A DNA stretch of 64,000 nt from Dissulfurispira thermophila (GCF_014701235.1 NZ_AP022873.1:186001-250000); one strand, 5' to 3'; shown: positions 16,978-28,821, numbered from the stretch's first letter. The notes: generated by a model not told the origin, from the sequence alone. Made by a program: numbers and translations.

Positions 16978-17519
16978 ATGTAATTGAATATTTTTCAAAG
17001 ATGAAGGGTGGGGCAAAGAGTCCTCCCAGGGTAGCACTGTCAGAGATATTCTGGTCATGGCTTGGTGCTGTGATAGGTATTGGTATTTGCGGTTATCTCT
17101 CTTCAAGATATTTTGAGCCAAAAGACCTGACCTTGATAATTGGTTCATTTGGTGCATCAGCAGTGCTTGTCTATGCTGCAATAAAGAGCCCTCTTGCCCA
17201 GCCAAGAAATTTAATTGGAGGTCATATAATATCAGGCATTGTTGGTGTTGCATGTTATCAATTGTTTGGTGATGTTGTCTGGATGGCTGCTGCACTTGGT
17301 GTGGCATGTGCTATTGCAGCTATGCTCGCCACAAAGACAGTTCACCCACCTGGAGGTGCAACTGCTTTAATCGCTGTCATAGGGGGTAAAAAGATACATG
17401 ACCTCGGTTTTCTCTATGCCTTTATCCCTGCTGGCTTGGGAGCACTTATTTTATTAATCGTTGCCCTTTTAGTGAATAACCTCTCTAAAGATAGAAGGTA
17501 TCCAGAATACTGGCTTTAA
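16974..17519 (+). CDS. HPP-family membrane protein
   Basis: A 181-residue integral membrane protein with about four to five membrane segments and the family motif HPPGGATALIAVIGG (His-Pro-Pro-Gly-Gly-Ala-Thr). Family members in cyanobacteria and plastids are nitrite transporters, and bacterial ones are often fused or paired with CBS domains, as here. The ATGA overlap with the CBS gene suggests translational coupling. The substrate is not known. Confidence 0.88.
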   Translation: MNVIEYFSKMKGGAKSPPRVALSEIFWSWLGAVIGIGICGYLSSRYFEPKDLTLIIGSFGASAVLVYAAIKSPLAQPRNLIGGHIISGIVGVACYQLFGDVVWMAAALGVACAIAAMLATKTVHPPGGATALIAVIGGKKIHDLGFLYAFIPAGLGALILLIVALLVNNLSKDRRYPEYWL

Positions 17520-17531
17520 TTTTTAGTCATT

Positions 17532-20375
17532 TCATTTGTCCCAAAAATTCCTGATCCATGCCTTTTTTGCATTTAGAAGGTTTATAAATTCTTCTTCTGT
17601 AATATTCAAAAAACTTGCAATACCTTGCACAACAGCACTGTGGGCATCTTTTTTTAGAATGGTTTCATTTCTTAATCTGAGCATGGTCTCGATGGTTCTA
17701 TAAAATATATAAGTCTCTTTCAACATCATTGAGTCACTGTCTTTTAAAATGTTCATTTTACTAAGGCGATTGATTGCATCAAGGGTCCCTTGAACAAGTA
17801 TCTGTGGGCTTTTCTTGCAATTTTTTAGTTGAAGATACTGAACTATAAACTCCAACTCCTCGATGCCGCCGATTCCAAGTTTTATGTCATAAGTGTTAGG
17901 GGTCTCTTTTGACAACTCTTTCTGTATCTTTTCCCTCATCTTTTTTATGTCGCTTATTGTTATTTCACTGCTCCTTTCTATTAAAATCTCTCTCTTTAGT
18001 TCCATAAATCTGAGATTTGAGACCTGAAATCTGAAATTACAAATGGGCCTTGCTTTTAACAGTGCCTGCAGTTCCCAGACCTGTGCATGCTTGAGGTAAT
18101 ACTCCCTGAGTCCGCTCAAAGAGCTTACGAGCGGACCCTTGCTGCCATTGGGTCTTAGGCGGGTATCTATCTTGTATGCTATTGCATCTTTTGTATATGA
18201 CATGCAGATTCTTAGTAATTGTTCTGCTGTCTTTATATCTGCTTCTAAAGGCTCATCATGTGTTATAAATATCAGGTCAAGGTCAGAGTTGAAGATAATC
18301 TCCCTGCCTCCTAATTTTCCGAATGCAATAATATTCAAAGAAGGGGTTGTTTTTAACTTTTGCAAAAGTGTTGATAATATTACATCTGCTGTCTTGCTAA
18401 GGGTCTTCATAAGTTCTATGACACTTATCTTCTTGTCCAGAAAAAGAAGTCCGAGTTTTATCTCCTCAAATTTTCTTAGCAATCTTATGGCTGCTGATTT
18501 GCCGTGTCTTTCCATCAGGATATTTAATTCATTCTTTAATTCCCATGATGATTTTTTTCTTATCTCACCCTCAACAATGGACTCGATATATTCAGGACTG
18601 CCTGTAAGTATCTTTGACAGATATTCACTTTGCGAGAAGATAAAATTAAGCACAGAAATTATTTGTGGTCTTTGTGCTATCACCTCCAGATAGGATTCCT
18701 TTGAGGATAGAATGTTTGAAAAATCGACTAACTGAAGTAGAGCGCTTTCAGGATTCATACCCTTTAGAGCCTCATCAACAAATTTAGGGAGGACATCTTC
18801 AAGTAGCCTTCTGCCTCTTATTGTCTGGAAGGAGTATATGTTATTCCTTATCTTTGTGAGATAATGTATAGCCTTTTTTATGTCAGTTATCTTCGTGTTT
18901 GAAAGCTCTTCTGTCAGCAGATTTTCTATGGGGGTTTCCATATCCCAGAAGATGCTGCTCAATGGACCATATGTTTGGCATTGTGGAGGTGACTTTCTGG
19001 ATTCTAAAAGTGAATCATATATTGCCCTTACCCTATGCCTTCGCTTGTTAAGTTCTGATAAAAATGTCAACCTGTCAGAAAATCCCATTTTACGGGCAAG
19101 TATATCTAATTCGGCATCAATGGATGGAAGGGTATGTGTCTGAATATCATTTAATTGCTGAAGCCTGTGCTCGAGTGTCCTTAAAAATATGTAATTGTCA
19201 GAGAGTTGCCCATAATCTTCATAACCTATAAATCCCTTTGACAGAAGTTTGTGCAAAGCCTTGAATGTGCCTCGCTCTCTTAAGACTGGTTCTTTACCAC
19301 CATAGATTAATTGAAATATTTGTATGAAAAATTCTATTTCTCGTATGCCTCCGTAGCCGCGCTTTATATCTCTGCTATAGCCCAAGAAATCTGGCGATTT
19401 TGGGGACCCCCCTCTCGATGTCTCTGCCTTTATCTGCTCTACCTGTGACTTCATTGCCCTGATCTCTTCGATTGCTTCAAAATCAAGATATTTTCTATAG
19501 ACAAATGGCTTTATTGCCTTCAAGAATGCCTGTCCTAATTGCATATCACCTGCTGATGGTCTTGCCCTTAGGAGTGCAGCCCTTTCCCATGTCTGCCCCC
19601 ATGACTCGTAGTACTCTTCATACCCTTTGAGCGGCAATACCAGACTACCGCGCTGCCCTTGCGGTCTTAACCTCAAATCCACCCTATAGGCAAAACCATC
19701 TTCTGTATTAGCAGAGAGAAATCGAGTATATTGCTCAACTAACTTTGTATAATATTCAAAGGCAGAGATTTTATTTATAGTCATACCCTGTATTGTTGAT
19801 ATACCGCTTGTTTGTCCATCTTCTTTATAAACAAAGATTATATCTACATCAGAACTATAATTAAGTTCCTGTGCTCCTAATTTCCCAAGTGCAATGACAG
19901 CAATGGAATTATTTTCAGGTCTGCCATATCGCTCTATCAGGAATGATTCCACAAACTCTAATGATACACATAAAATTGCATCAGCAAGATTGCTCATATC
20001 AAGCATTATTTCCTGAAGTTCAGCCTGTCTAAGAATGTCTTTCAGTGTGATAACAAGAAACTTGTTTTTTCTGAAATCACGGATTATCTTCATCCCATCA
20101 TTCATAGAATTGCATGAGGCAAGCAATCCTTTTAATTCAGCAATTAAGTGTTCGGTGTCAAAGGGCATATCGAGATTATCAACAGCATAAAATAGCTCTT
20201 GTGGATTCTTTATGCAATAATTAGCAAGGAATTGGCTATATGAAAATAAGGTAGAGACCTCTGTAGCAAAGGCATTGAGTCTTTCAGCATATTCAGGATG
20301 TTCTGATAGAAATGCCTGTATGTTTTTTTGTGACCTTTCAGGATCTGGAAGACCAGAGTCTTGGGTCAAGTGCAT
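17532..20375 (-). CDS. glnE: Bifunctional glutamine synthetase adenylyltransferase/deadenylylase
   Basis: A 947-residue protein with two nucleotidyltransferase halves. The N-terminal half has ALGKLGAQELNYSSDVDIIFVY plus LRLRPQGQRGSLVLPL. The C-terminal half has AFGKLGGREIIFNSDLDLIF plus TRLRPNGSKGPLVSSL. It adjusts glutamine synthetase activity to nitrogen status. The start overlaps the upstream permease gene by 38 bp. Two segments look repeat-derived yet in frame: SPKSPDFLG (19381-19410, hairpin repeat) and FRFQVSNLRF (18006-18040, word-like repeat). It is the last gene of the mltG-to-glnE cluster. Its distance from nif (about 40 kb) implies no direct link. Confidence 0.94.
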   Translation of the reverse strand: MHLTQDSGLPDPERSQKNIQAFLSEHPEYAERLNAFATEVSTLFSYSQFLANYCIKNPQELFYAVDNLDMPFDTEHLIAELKGLLASCNSMNDGMKIIRDFRKNKFLVITLKDILRQAELQEIMLDMSNLADAILCVSLEFVESFLIERYGRPENNSIAVIALGKLGAQELNYSSDVDIIFVYKEDGQTSGISTIQGMTINKISAFEYYTKLVEQYTRFLSANTEDGFAYRVDLRLRPQGQRGSLVLPLKGYEEYYESWGQTWERAALLRARPSAGDMQLGQAFLKAIKPFVYRKYLDFEAIEEIRAMKSQVEQIKAETSRGGSPKSPDFLGYSRDIKRGYGGIREIEFFIQIFQLIYGGKEPVLRERGTFKALHKLLSKGFIGYEDYGQLSDNYIFLRTLEHRLQQLNDIQTHTLPSIDAELDILARKMGFSDRLTFLSELNKRRHRVRAIYDSLLESRKSPPQCQTYGPLSSIFWDMETPIENLLTEELSNTKITDIKKAIHYLTKIRNNIYSFQTIRGRRLLEDVLPKFVDEALKGMNPESALLQLVDFSNILSSKESYLEVIAQRPQIISVLNFIFSQSEYLSKILTGSPEYIESIVEGEIRKKSSWELKNELNILMERHGKSAAIRLLRKFEEIKLGLLFLDKKISVIELMKTLSKTADVILSTLLQKLKTTPSLNIIAFGKLGGREIIFNSDLDLIFITHDEPLEADIKTAEQLLRICMSYTKDAIAYKIDTRLRPNGSKGPLVSSLSGLREYYLKHAQVWELQALLKARPICNFRFQVSNLRFMELKREILIERSSEITISDIKKMREKIQKELSKETPNTYDIKLGIGGIEELEFIVQYLQLKNCKKSPQILVQGTLDAINRLSKMNILKDSDSMMLKETYIFYRTIETMLRLRNETILKKDAHSAVVQGIASFLNITEEEFINLLNAKKAWIRNFWDK
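19381..19410 (-). repeat. Dispersed hairpin repeat, copy inside glnE
   Basis: The coding strand reads GGGGTCCCCAAAATCGCCAG then ATTTCTTGGG. It is the closest relative of the copy in mfd and is translated as SPKSPDFLG. It lies in a linker between conserved blocks, so the insertion was tolerated. Confidence 0.72.
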
Positions 20376-21177
20376 CTCTTAATCCTTCCCCAAAGAGATT
20401 ATAGCTAAGGACAGTGATAAGAATAGCAATGCCCGGAAAGACTGATAGCCACCATGCTATCTCTATATTGTCTTTTCCTGCTGTGAGCATATTGCCCCAA
20501 CTTGGCGTCGGAGGCTGCACGCCTATGCCTAAAAAACTGAGTGCTGATTCTACTAGTATTGCACTTGCCACGCCTAAAATAGCAGATACAAATACTGGAG
20601 CCAGACTATTGACAAGTATATGCCTTAAGATTATCCTCATATCACTTGCCCCGAGTGCCTTTGCAGCTAAAACAAATTCCCTCTCTTTTAATGATAGAAA
20701 TTCTGCCCTCACGAGTCGTGCTACACCCATCCATGATGTAAGCCCTATGATAATCATGATGTTATAGATGCCCGGCCCAATAAATGCGATAACAGCAAGG
20801 ACAAGGAAGAATGTTGGTATAGAAAGCATTATATCTATAAATCGCATCATTATCCTGTCTGTCCAGCCTCCATAATATCCTGATATAGACCCCACTATCA
20901 TACCTATGATTGTTGCTATGCCTATAGCAATGAAGCCTACTGATAGTGATATGCGGCTTCCATAAATCATGCGAGACAAGACATCCCTGCCAAGGTCATC
21001 TGTCCCAAGTGGGTGGCTTGCACTTGGTGAGGCAAGTACATGTCTTCTATCAATCTCATTAGGATCAAAAGGCGAGATATAAGGAGCGAATATTGCAACA
21101 ATAAAAAGCATAGCTACAACAACTCCGCCTGATAGCGCGAGTTTGTTCTTTTTGAATCTCTTCCAGAATAATCTCAT
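20338..21177 (-). CDS. Peptide/nickel-type ABC transporter permease (DppC-like)
   Basis: A 279-residue permease with six predicted membrane segments and the binding-protein-dependent motif [26 protein letters not shown] (EAA loop). The N-terminal segment [20 protein letters not shown] is typical of DppC/OppC. It overlaps dppB-like by 4 bp and glnE by 38 bp. No ATPase gene is in the cluster, so the transporter must borrow one encoded elsewhere. Confidence 0.9.
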   Translation of the reverse strand: MRLFWKRFKKNKLALSGGVVVAMLFIVAIFAPYISPFDPNEIDRRHVLASPSASHPLGTDDLGRDVLSRMIYGSRISLSVGFIAIGIATIIGMIVGSISGYYGGWTDRIMMRFIDIMLSIPTFFLVLAVIAFIGPGIYNIMIIIGLTSWMGVARLVRAEFLSLKEREFVLAAKALGASDMRIILRHILVNSLAPVFVSAILGVASAILVESALSFLGIGVQPPTPSWGNMLTAGKDNIEIAWWLSVFPGIAILITVLSYNLFGEGLRDALDPRLWSSRS

Positions 21178-22172
21178 TTTGCCCTTATCCTTGGGTCTGC
21201 GAGCATATATCCTATATCAGCAAATATATTTCCTATTAATGTCAGGGCTGCTCCTATGGTCAAAATGCCCATTATCAATGGATAATCCCTTGTCATTACT
21301 CCCATGAAAAAGAGCTGTCCCATGCCGGGTATGCCAAATATGTTTTCAAATATAACACTTCCGCCAATAAGTCCGGGCACAGAAAGCCCAAGTAGTGTGA
21401 TAATAGGCAAAAGGGCATTTCTGAAGGCATGTCTGTATATAACCTGTTTTTCTGATAATCCCTTTGCCCTTGCTGTTTTGACATAATCCTGCCTTAACAC
21501 CTCAAGCATGCTTGAGCGCATATATCTCGAGAGACCTGCAAGCCCTCCAAATGAAGAGACAAATATAGGCATCAAGAGATGCAGTATTATATCTTTTATT
21601 TTTCCTGATAATGCAAGAGAATCATAATTCATAGACTTAAGCCCTGATATTGGAAGCCAATTTAGATGCACCCCAAAGAGCATCATCATTAACAGAGCAA
21701 GCCAGAATGAAGGCATAGCAAAACCTATGAATACAGATGTAGTTGTAATTTTATCATATAAAGAATATTGGCGCACTGCAGATGATATGCCAATTGGTAT
21801 AGCAATAATAAATATCAAAAACATAGAAAGCGTATTAATCATAAAGGTGATAAACAGCCTTCTTTCAAGGAGCGGCTTTTTTTTATCCCATATCTTCTCT
21901 ATAACTGGCCTTCTGTCACCAGAGAATGACTCACCAAAATCTAATTTAACAATCCTTTTAAGCCACATGCCGTATTGAACTATTATAGGTTTATCAAGCC
22001 CATAATATCTTTCGAGCTTTTCTCTTGCCTCGGGAGTAATCTTTGGATTCATTTCTGTGAGGACATCTGTTGGCTTTCCTGGTGCAAGATGGATAATAAA
22101 AAATGAAAGCAGCGTAATCCCAAAGAAAGTTGGTATCATCTCAAGCAGTCTTTTTATGAGGTAGCTTATCAT
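21174..22172 (-). CDS. Peptide/nickel-type ABC transporter permease (DppB-like)
   Basis: A 332-residue permease. The start [22 protein letters not shown] and the EAA-type loop [30 protein letters not shown] are typical of DppB/OppB. It lies 2 bp after the binding-protein gene and overlaps the next permease by 4 bp. An insertion around residues 75-95 ([20 protein letters not shown]) is longer than in E. coli DppB. Confidence 0.92.
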   Translation of the reverse strand: MISYLIKRLLEMIPTFFGITLLSFFIIHLAPGKPTDVLTEMNPKITPEAREKLERYYGLDKPIIVQYGMWLKRIVKLDFGESFSGDRRPVIEKIWDKKKPLLERRLFITFMINTLSMFLIFIIAIPIGISSAVRQYSLYDKITTTSVFIGFAMPSFWLALLMMMLFGVHLNWLPISGLKSMNYDSLALSGKIKDIILHLLMPIFVSSFGGLAGLSRYMRSSMLEVLRQDYVKTARAKGLSEKQVIYRHAFRNALLPIITLLGLSVPGLIGGSVIFENIFGIPGMGQLFFMGVMTRDYPLIMGILTIGAALTLIGNIFADIGYMLADPRIRAK

Positions 22173-22174
22173 AT

Positions 22175-23803
22175 TTATGGCTCTATGCTGTATCTCTGAA
22201 GTCTTTTAGGTACATACCACTCATGCAGATTATAACTTATACCAATAGGAGAAGGTTTTATGCCTTTTATCCTTGCATGCACAATCGGGATGGCATCAGG
22301 CACATAAAGAAATATATATGGCAGTTCATCTGCAAGTATCTCCTGTATCTTGTAATATGCCTTTTTCCTTTGCTCTATATCAAATGTCCTTCGTCCTTTT
22401 TCCAGCAATTCATCAACTAATGGATTAGCATAGCTTACAAAGTTAAACTCCTTTGGTCTTGTCTTACTTGAGTGCCAGATGTCATACTGGTCAGGGTCAA
22501 GCCCAATGCTCCAGCCTAACAAAACCGCCTCAAACCGTCTTTTGTCAATAAACTCATTTATAAATGTGCTCCATTCAAGTAGCCTTATATCCACCTTAAT
22601 GCCTATTTTGGCAAGCCTGTATTGAATAATAGTAGCTGTATTAATCCTCTGGCGATTACCCATATTAGTGAGAATAGTAAACTTAAAAGGTCTGCCATCT
22701 TTTTCAACTATGCCGTCCCCGTCAGTATCTTTCCAGCCTGCCTCTTTTAAAAGCTCCCTTGCCTTTTCAGGATTGAACTCATATTTTTTGACATTTGGAT
22801 TATATGGCCATGTGTTTGGCACATATGGGCCTGTGGCGGGGCTACCTAATCCAAAAAGCACAACATCAATAATCTCATTTTTATCTATGGCATATGCTAT
22901 TGCCTGTCTGACCCTTTTATCTTTAAACCATGGATGCTTGAGATTAAAACCAAGATAAGTATAGCTGAATATAGGGTATCGGAATTTCTGGAAATTTGCT
23001 TTAAAGAAATTCGTATTAGTCTGCTTGGTGTATTGAATTGGAGTCAATCCCATTATATCTATTCCACCCGCCTGCAGTTCCAGAAACATTGTTGCTGTGT
23101 CAGGTATTACCCTATAAATATATCTGTCTATATATGGCCTTCCTTGAAAATAGTCTTTGTTTGAATCAAGCACCACTTCCTGACCCGAGACCCATTTCTT
23201 GAGTTTGTAAGGTCCTGTGCCAATTGGATTTCTGCCAAAATCTGTCTTTGTTATGTCCTTGCCCTCGAGCAGATGTCTTGGAAGGACAATTAGATTTCCC
23301 CACGATGTAAGAGCTGGTGCAAAGGGTTTTTTGTATGTAACCCTGAAGGTATATTTGTCCAATACCTCAAACTTTTTAACCTGCAGATAATCTTCCTTAT
23401 ATGGTGTTGGTGTTTTTTCATCGATAATAGTCTTAAATCCAAACAACACATCACCTGCTGTAAACTCTACACCATCAGCCCATCTGACCCCTTTTCTCAG
23501 ACGAAATGTAATAACCATACCATCAGGTGAGATGGTCCATGATTCTGCGAGGTCTCCTATAACTTTTAGATCAGTGTTATATTTTACAATGCCATTGAAA
23601 ATCATCCCTGCTACATTATGTGAGGCACTATCGCCTGCAAGCATGGGGATCAGAGTGCTTGGTTCTCCTATTGTGCCTTCTACAATAGCATCACCATATG
23701 CATAGTCTGGAGGTTGAGTAGCGTAAAGATTAGGGCACTCAATAAATGCAAAAATAAAAAATAAAAAAACAAAAAAATGATTTAAAATGTGTGAGATGTT
23801 CAT
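22175..23803 (-). CDS. Peptide-binding protein, family 5 extracellular solute-binding protein
   Basis: A 542-residue secreted protein. The signal peptide is about residues 1-29 ([19 protein letters not shown]). Family 5 signatures are [35 protein letters not shown] in parts, [16 protein letters not shown] and [19 protein letters not shown]. It delivers oligopeptides or similar ligands to the DppB/C-like permeases encoded next. The ATG overlaps the stop of trmN6 by 4 bp. The ligand cannot be told from sequence. Confidence 0.92.
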   Translation of the reverse strand: MNISHILNHFFVFLFFIFAFIECPNLYATQPPDYAYGDAIVEGTIGEPSTLIPMLAGDSASHNVAGMIFNGIVKYNTDLKVIGDLAESWTISPDGMVITFRLRKGVRWADGVEFTAGDVLFGFKTIIDEKTPTPYKEDYLQVKKFEVLDKYTFRVTYKKPFAPALTSWGNLIVLPRHLLEGKDITKTDFGRNPIGTGPYKLKKWVSGQEVVLDSNKDYFQGRPYIDRYIYRVIPDTATMFLELQAGGIDIMGLTPIQYTKQTNTNFFKANFQKFRYPIFSYTYLGFNLKHPWFKDKRVRQAIAYAIDKNEIIDVVLFGLGSPATGPYVPNTWPYNPNVKKYEFNPEKARELLKEAGWKDTDGDGIVEKDGRPFKFTILTNMGNRQRINTATIIQYRLAKIGIKVDIRLLEWSTFINEFIDKRRFEAVLLGWSIGLDPDQYDIWHSSKTRPKEFNFVSYANPLVDELLEKGRRTFDIEQRKKAYYKIQEILADELPYIFLYVPDAIPIVHARIKGIKPSPIGISYNLHEWYVPKRLQRYSIEP

Positions 23804-24534
23804 TTGTTATAAATATCTTTCATTTCATCTGTGAACTCACTATTTTCATTATAAATGAAAAAGGGTCTTTCTGTTTTCAGCCCTGGACTTCCTCCTTTGA
23901 CTGCTTCTATTAATACCATTTTAGCTTCAGTGGAAACATTGGAATGGATGAATCGCATACGTTTAGGTTCTAAATTGTTTTCCCTCATGGCATCTATTAT
24001 CTCTGTCAGCCTCTCGGGTAGATGTATGATGCAAAGCCTCCCGTGATGTCTTAATAGGGTTGATGATGTGTTCATCAGATCTTTCAGTGATAGTTTGATT
24101 TCATGTCTTGCTATTGCTTTTTCATTACCAATGCTCAGGCGGCCTGTCTTTACCTTTCTAAACGGAGGGTTTGAGACAACAAGGTCAAAATCAGTGAATG
24201 GGACAATGGGTAAATGGGTGAATAGATGGGTTTTTGATAACTCTTTTAAATCTGCTCGAATAACTTTTACCCTCTCTTGAAGTTTATTTAAGGCAACATT
24301 TTTCTCTGCAAGTCTTGCAAGACTTTTTTGTATTTCGATTAATGCAACTTTAGCATCAGGATATTTTTTGGCAAGGAGTATGCCGATGATCCCCGAGCCT
24401 GTGCCTAAATCAGCAATTTTTTTAACCCTTGTCAGATTAATAAATGAGAAGATAAGGAGTGCATCTACTGAAAAACGATACCCATTTTTGTTTTGATATA
24501 TCTGTATGTCTCTTATGCTATCAAGGGTGAGCAT
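23800..24534 (-). CDS. tRNA1(Val) (adenine37-N6)-methyltransferase family protein
   Basis: A 244-residue Rossmann-fold methyltransferase. AdoMet motif I is ADLGTGSGIIGILLAKKYP and the adenine-N6 motif is LVVSNPPF. The N-terminal IYQNKNGYRFSVDALLI is typical of the TrmN6/YfiC group. A short segment THLFTHLPIVPFTD (24193-24235) is encoded by GTGAATGGG/GGGTAAATGGGTG words seen in intergenic repeats and may be an in-frame insertion. It sits between ispG and the ABC genes in the cluster. Confidence 0.86.
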   Translation of the reverse strand: MLTLDSIRDIQIYQNKNGYRFSVDALLIFSFINLTRVKKIADLGTGSGIIGILLAKKYPDAKVALIEIQKSLARLAEKNVALNKLQERVKVIRADLKELSKTHLFTHLPIVPFTDFDLVVSNPPFRKVKTGRLSIGNEKAIARHEIKLSLKDLMNTSSTLLRHHGRLCIIHLPERLTEIIDAMRENNLEPKRMRFIHSNVSTEAKMVLIEAVKGGSPGLKTERPFFIYNENSEFTDEMKDIYNK

Positions 24535-24541
24535 CGCCCTT

Positions 24542-25603
24542 TTATGCCTCGTTGATTAAATCATTAAGAGTTTTGAGCAACTCCTCTTCTTTTACCTTTT
24601 TTATTACCTTGCCTTTTTTAAATACAAGTCCCATGCCTTTACTGCTTGCAATGCCAATGTCTGCTTCTCTTGCCTCGCCGGGACCATTTACAATGCAGCC
24701 CATGACTGCCACGCTTATTGGCTTATCTATATTTTTAAGGATGTCCTCGACTTTTTGAGCGAGGGGTCTCATGTCAACCTGACACCTTCCGCACGTAGGG
24801 CATGAGATTAACTCAGGTCCTCTTTTCCTTATCCCAAGAGACTTCAATATTTCATAAGCAACCCTTACCTCTTCCTCTGGTTCTGCGGTAAGAGAAACCC
24901 TCATAGTATCTCCGATGCCTTCAGCGAGGAGTATTCCAAGCCCAACAGCACTCTTTATGGTGCCGCTCATAGGAGGACCAGCCTCTGAGATGCCAATGTG
25001 CAGCGGATAATCAAATCTATCAGAAAATAATCTATATGCCTCTACAGTCTTTATTACACTCGATGCCTTGAGCGACACCTTAATGTTATAAAAATTTAGA
25101 TCTTCCAGAATCCTGATGTGTCTTTCTGCACTTTCAATGAGTGCCTCCGTGGTAGGGTGAGTATATTTTTCGAGCAAGTCTTTCTCGAGTGAGCCTGCAT
25201 TCACACCTATTCTTATGGGGATGTTTTTTTCTTTAGCACTGTTGACAATTTCTCTTACCTTCCATTTTGCACCAATATTCCCGGGATTGAGTCTTAATCC
25301 ATCAACTCCCTGATTAATCGCCTCAAGTGCTAATCTCCAATCAAAGTGTATGTCAGCAATAATTGGTATTGAATGTCCAGCGAGTTGAGATTTAATCTTT
25401 CCAATGGCTATTGCTGCTTGCATATCAGGCACAGCAAGCCTTATGATTTCGCAGCCAATGGACTTAAGCAATGTTATTTGCCTTACTGTTGCATCTACAT
25501 CCCTTGTGTCTGTCTTTGTCATTGATTGCACAGAGATTGGATTCCCTCCGCCTATTGCTACATCACCTACATATATCTGTCGGGTCTTTTTCCTATTGAT
25601 CAT
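24542..25603 (-). CDS. ispG: 4-hydroxy-3-methylbut-2-en-1-yl diphosphate synthase
   Basis: A 353-residue enzyme of the MEP isoprenoid pathway (MEcPP to HMBPP). Visible are RKTRQIYVGDVAIGGGNPISVQSMTKTDT, DIHFDWRLAL, RLNPGNIG and the [4Fe-4S] ligands in SCPTCGRCQVD and CIVNGPGEA...DIGIA. The length is that of the short bacterial form. It lies 21 bp after mltG and 7 bp before trmN6. Confidence 0.97.
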   Translation of the reverse strand: MINRKKTRQIYVGDVAIGGGNPISVQSMTKTDTRDVDATVRQITLLKSIGCEIIRLAVPDMQAAIAIGKIKSQLAGHSIPIIADIHFDWRLALEAINQGVDGLRLNPGNIGAKWKVREIVNSAKEKNIPIRIGVNAGSLEKDLLEKYTHPTTEALIESAERHIRILEDLNFYNIKVSLKASSVIKTVEAYRLFSDRFDYPLHIGISEAGPPMSGTIKSAVGLGILLAEGIGDTMRVSLTAEPEEEVRVAYEILKSLGIRKRGPELISCPTCGRCQVDMRPLAQKVEDILKNIDKPISVAVMGCIVNGPGEAREADIGIASSKGMGLVFKKGKVIKKVKEEELLKTLNDLINEA

Positions 25604-25624
25604 TTATCCTCTCTTCTCTTGACC

Positions 25625-26686
25625 TTAACCTTCTGAAAGTGCCAAAGTGTCTGATCCCTTGAGTTTTGAATTTTGAACCTTGAGCCTTTGAGTCTTGAGT
25701 CTTTTTATTGCCGCATTATGCTCTATCAGTGTCTTTGAGAAGTAATGTGTGCCATCATTTTTTGCTACAAAATAAAGATAAGGCACCTTTGCTGGGTATA
25801 GTGCTGCAATGATTGATTTTATGCCCGGCGATGCAATAGGCCCAGGCGGAAGTCCCTTTATAACATATGTGTTATAGTCTGTTTTTTTTCTGAGGTCTTT
25901 TTTAGTTATTTTATACTTGTTGCTCTTTACACCATATATTGCAGTGGGGTCTGCCTGGAGCGGCATGCCCTTTTTGATTCTGTTATGATAAACAGCAGAT
26001 ATTAGGGGTCTTTCTTCATCGATTTTTGCCTCTCGTTCAATAATAGATGCCAGTGTTAGCACCTGATTTTCGCTCCATCCAAGCTCTTTTGCACGGGACT
26101 TTAGCTCACTGTTGAACTCATCTCTCATTTTATTGACCATGAGTTTCAATACAGCAACTGGTTTTGCACCTTTGGCAAATTTATATGTCTGGGGGAAGAG
26201 ATAACCCTCGAGGCTCGGAGCTTCTATATTGAGTGAATTCAAAAGACCCTTGTCTTTTATCAGTGAATTAAATGTGTCGGAAGGCATGATTTTATTATAG
26301 GCAAGCTTTTTGCTTATTTCAAGGAGGCTGTCACCTTCGACTATGGTTACTTCATATTCGATGATCTTACCGCTTTTTAGTTTTTTAAGCACTTCAAAAG
26401 GGCTCATATTCCCCCAAAATACATAATAACCCGCCCTTATCTTTCTATCGAGCCGGGCTATTCTCCCAGCAATCATAAAGAGATTTTTGTCTCTTATAAG
26501 GTTATTCTTTGCAAGTATATCTATTGCTTGTTTGTATGTGGCACCCTCCGGTATCTCTATTTCTATTTGTTTGCCTCCTTTGTTTGATGGCACAAAGAGT
26601 TGTATGCCTATGTATGATAGGAAGAGAAGTGATATGGCTATGGTTATTAGTTTGACATTGTTCTTCATTTTGGATGACTTTAGCAT
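25625..26686 (-). CDS. mltG: Endolytic murein transglycosylase (YceG-like)
   Basis: A 353-residue membrane protein that cuts nascent glycan strands. One membrane segment is at about residues 12-29. A LysM-like part follows, then the catalytic region with LASIIEREAKIDEERPLISAVYHNRIKKGMPLQADPT (catalytic Glu in IEREA) and TYVIKGLPPGPIASPG. Starts at 26686 or 26668 are possible and neither has a strong ribosome-binding site. The C-terminal tail (KTQRLKVQNSKLKGSDTLALSEG) is encoded by CTCAAGG/TTCAAAA repeat words and appears recruited from a dispersed repeat. It is the first gene of the cluster down to glnE. Confidence 0.93.
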   Translation of the reverse strand: MLKSSKMKNNVKLITIAISLLFLSYIGIQLFVPSNKGGKQIEIEIPEGATYKQAIDILAKNNLIRDKNLFMIAGRIARLDRKIRAGYYVFWGNMSPFEVLKKLKSGKIIEYEVTIVEGDSLLEISKKLAYNKIMPSDTFNSLIKDKGLLNSLNIEAPSLEGYLFPQTYKFAKGAKPVAVLKLMVNKMRDEFNSELKSRAKELGWSENQVLTLASIIEREAKIDEERPLISAVYHNRIKKGMPLQADPTAIYGVKSNKYKITKKDLRKKTDYNTYVIKGLPPGPIASPGIKSIIAALYPAKVPYLYFVAKNDGTHYFSKTLIEHNAAIKRLKTQRLKVQNSKLKGSDTLALSEG

Positions 26687-26787
26687 GGGTCTTTTTGGTA
26701 TGTCTTTAGATATGCATTTTAAATCAGATAGTACTTTACAATAGCAGATTTGGTATTAAAACTACAATATAAATTATAAATAAAGTA

Positions 26788-26815
26788 AGGGCGACCCGCA
26801 TATGCGGGTCGCCCT
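26788..26815. terminator. Hairpin terminator of groESL
   Basis: A perfect 28-bp palindrome with arms AGGGCGACCCGCAT and ATGCGGGTCGCCCT lies 25 bp after the groEL stop. On the minus strand it is followed by a T-rich stretch. It can act in both directions. Confidence 0.85.
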
Positions 26816-26840
26816 GTTTTCTGAATTATGTATCCTGTTT

Positions 26841-28475
<1,635 letters not shown>

Positions 28476-28489
28476 TTATCTCCTCCTTT

Positions 28490-28753
28490 TTATTCGATAA
28501 TTCCTAAAATGTCTTCTTCTTTGATTATTAGATATTCAGTGTCATTGAGTTTGATCTTTGAGCCTGAATATTTGTCAAAAAGTACAGTGTTACCCACTTT
28601 TACCTCTTTGACCTCAGAACCTACTGCCTCTACTGTTCCTTTTTGAGGCTTTTCTTTTGCCACATCAGGCACATAAATGCCGCCCGCTGTTTTTTCCATT
28701 TCTTCTTCAGAGTACTTTACAACTACTCTGTCTTTGAGTGGTTTGATCTTCAT
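28490..28753 (-). CDS. groES: Co-chaperonin GroES
   Basis: An 87-residue co-chaperonin (MKIKPLKDRVVVKYSEEE...GGIYVPDVAKEKPQKGTV, then KVGNTVLFDKYSG). It caps GroEL. The ATG at 28753 lies behind AAGGAGG. It is the first gene of groESL. Confidence 0.97.
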   Translation of the reverse strand: MKIKPLKDRVVVKYSEEEMEKTAGGIYVPDVAKEKPQKGTVEAVGSEVKEVKVGNTVLFDKYSGSKIKLNDTEYLIIKEEDILGIIE

Positions 28754-28794
28754 AACAATACCTCCTTGAATATAGTTTTAGTGTTTAATTTTTA

Positions 28795-28821
28795 TTAGCA
28801 CTCACTCAATGCGAGTGCTAA
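28795..28821 (-). promoter_or_regulatory. CIRCE operator
   Basis: TTAGCACTC-N9-GAGTGCTAA, a perfect match to the HrcA-binding consensus, 42 bp upstream of the groES start. hrcA itself is not in the window. Confidence 0.96.

Noticed and set aside
18139-18693. 184-codon frame opposite glnE
   Set aside because: It lies wholly inside glnE, has no start signal and no known domain.
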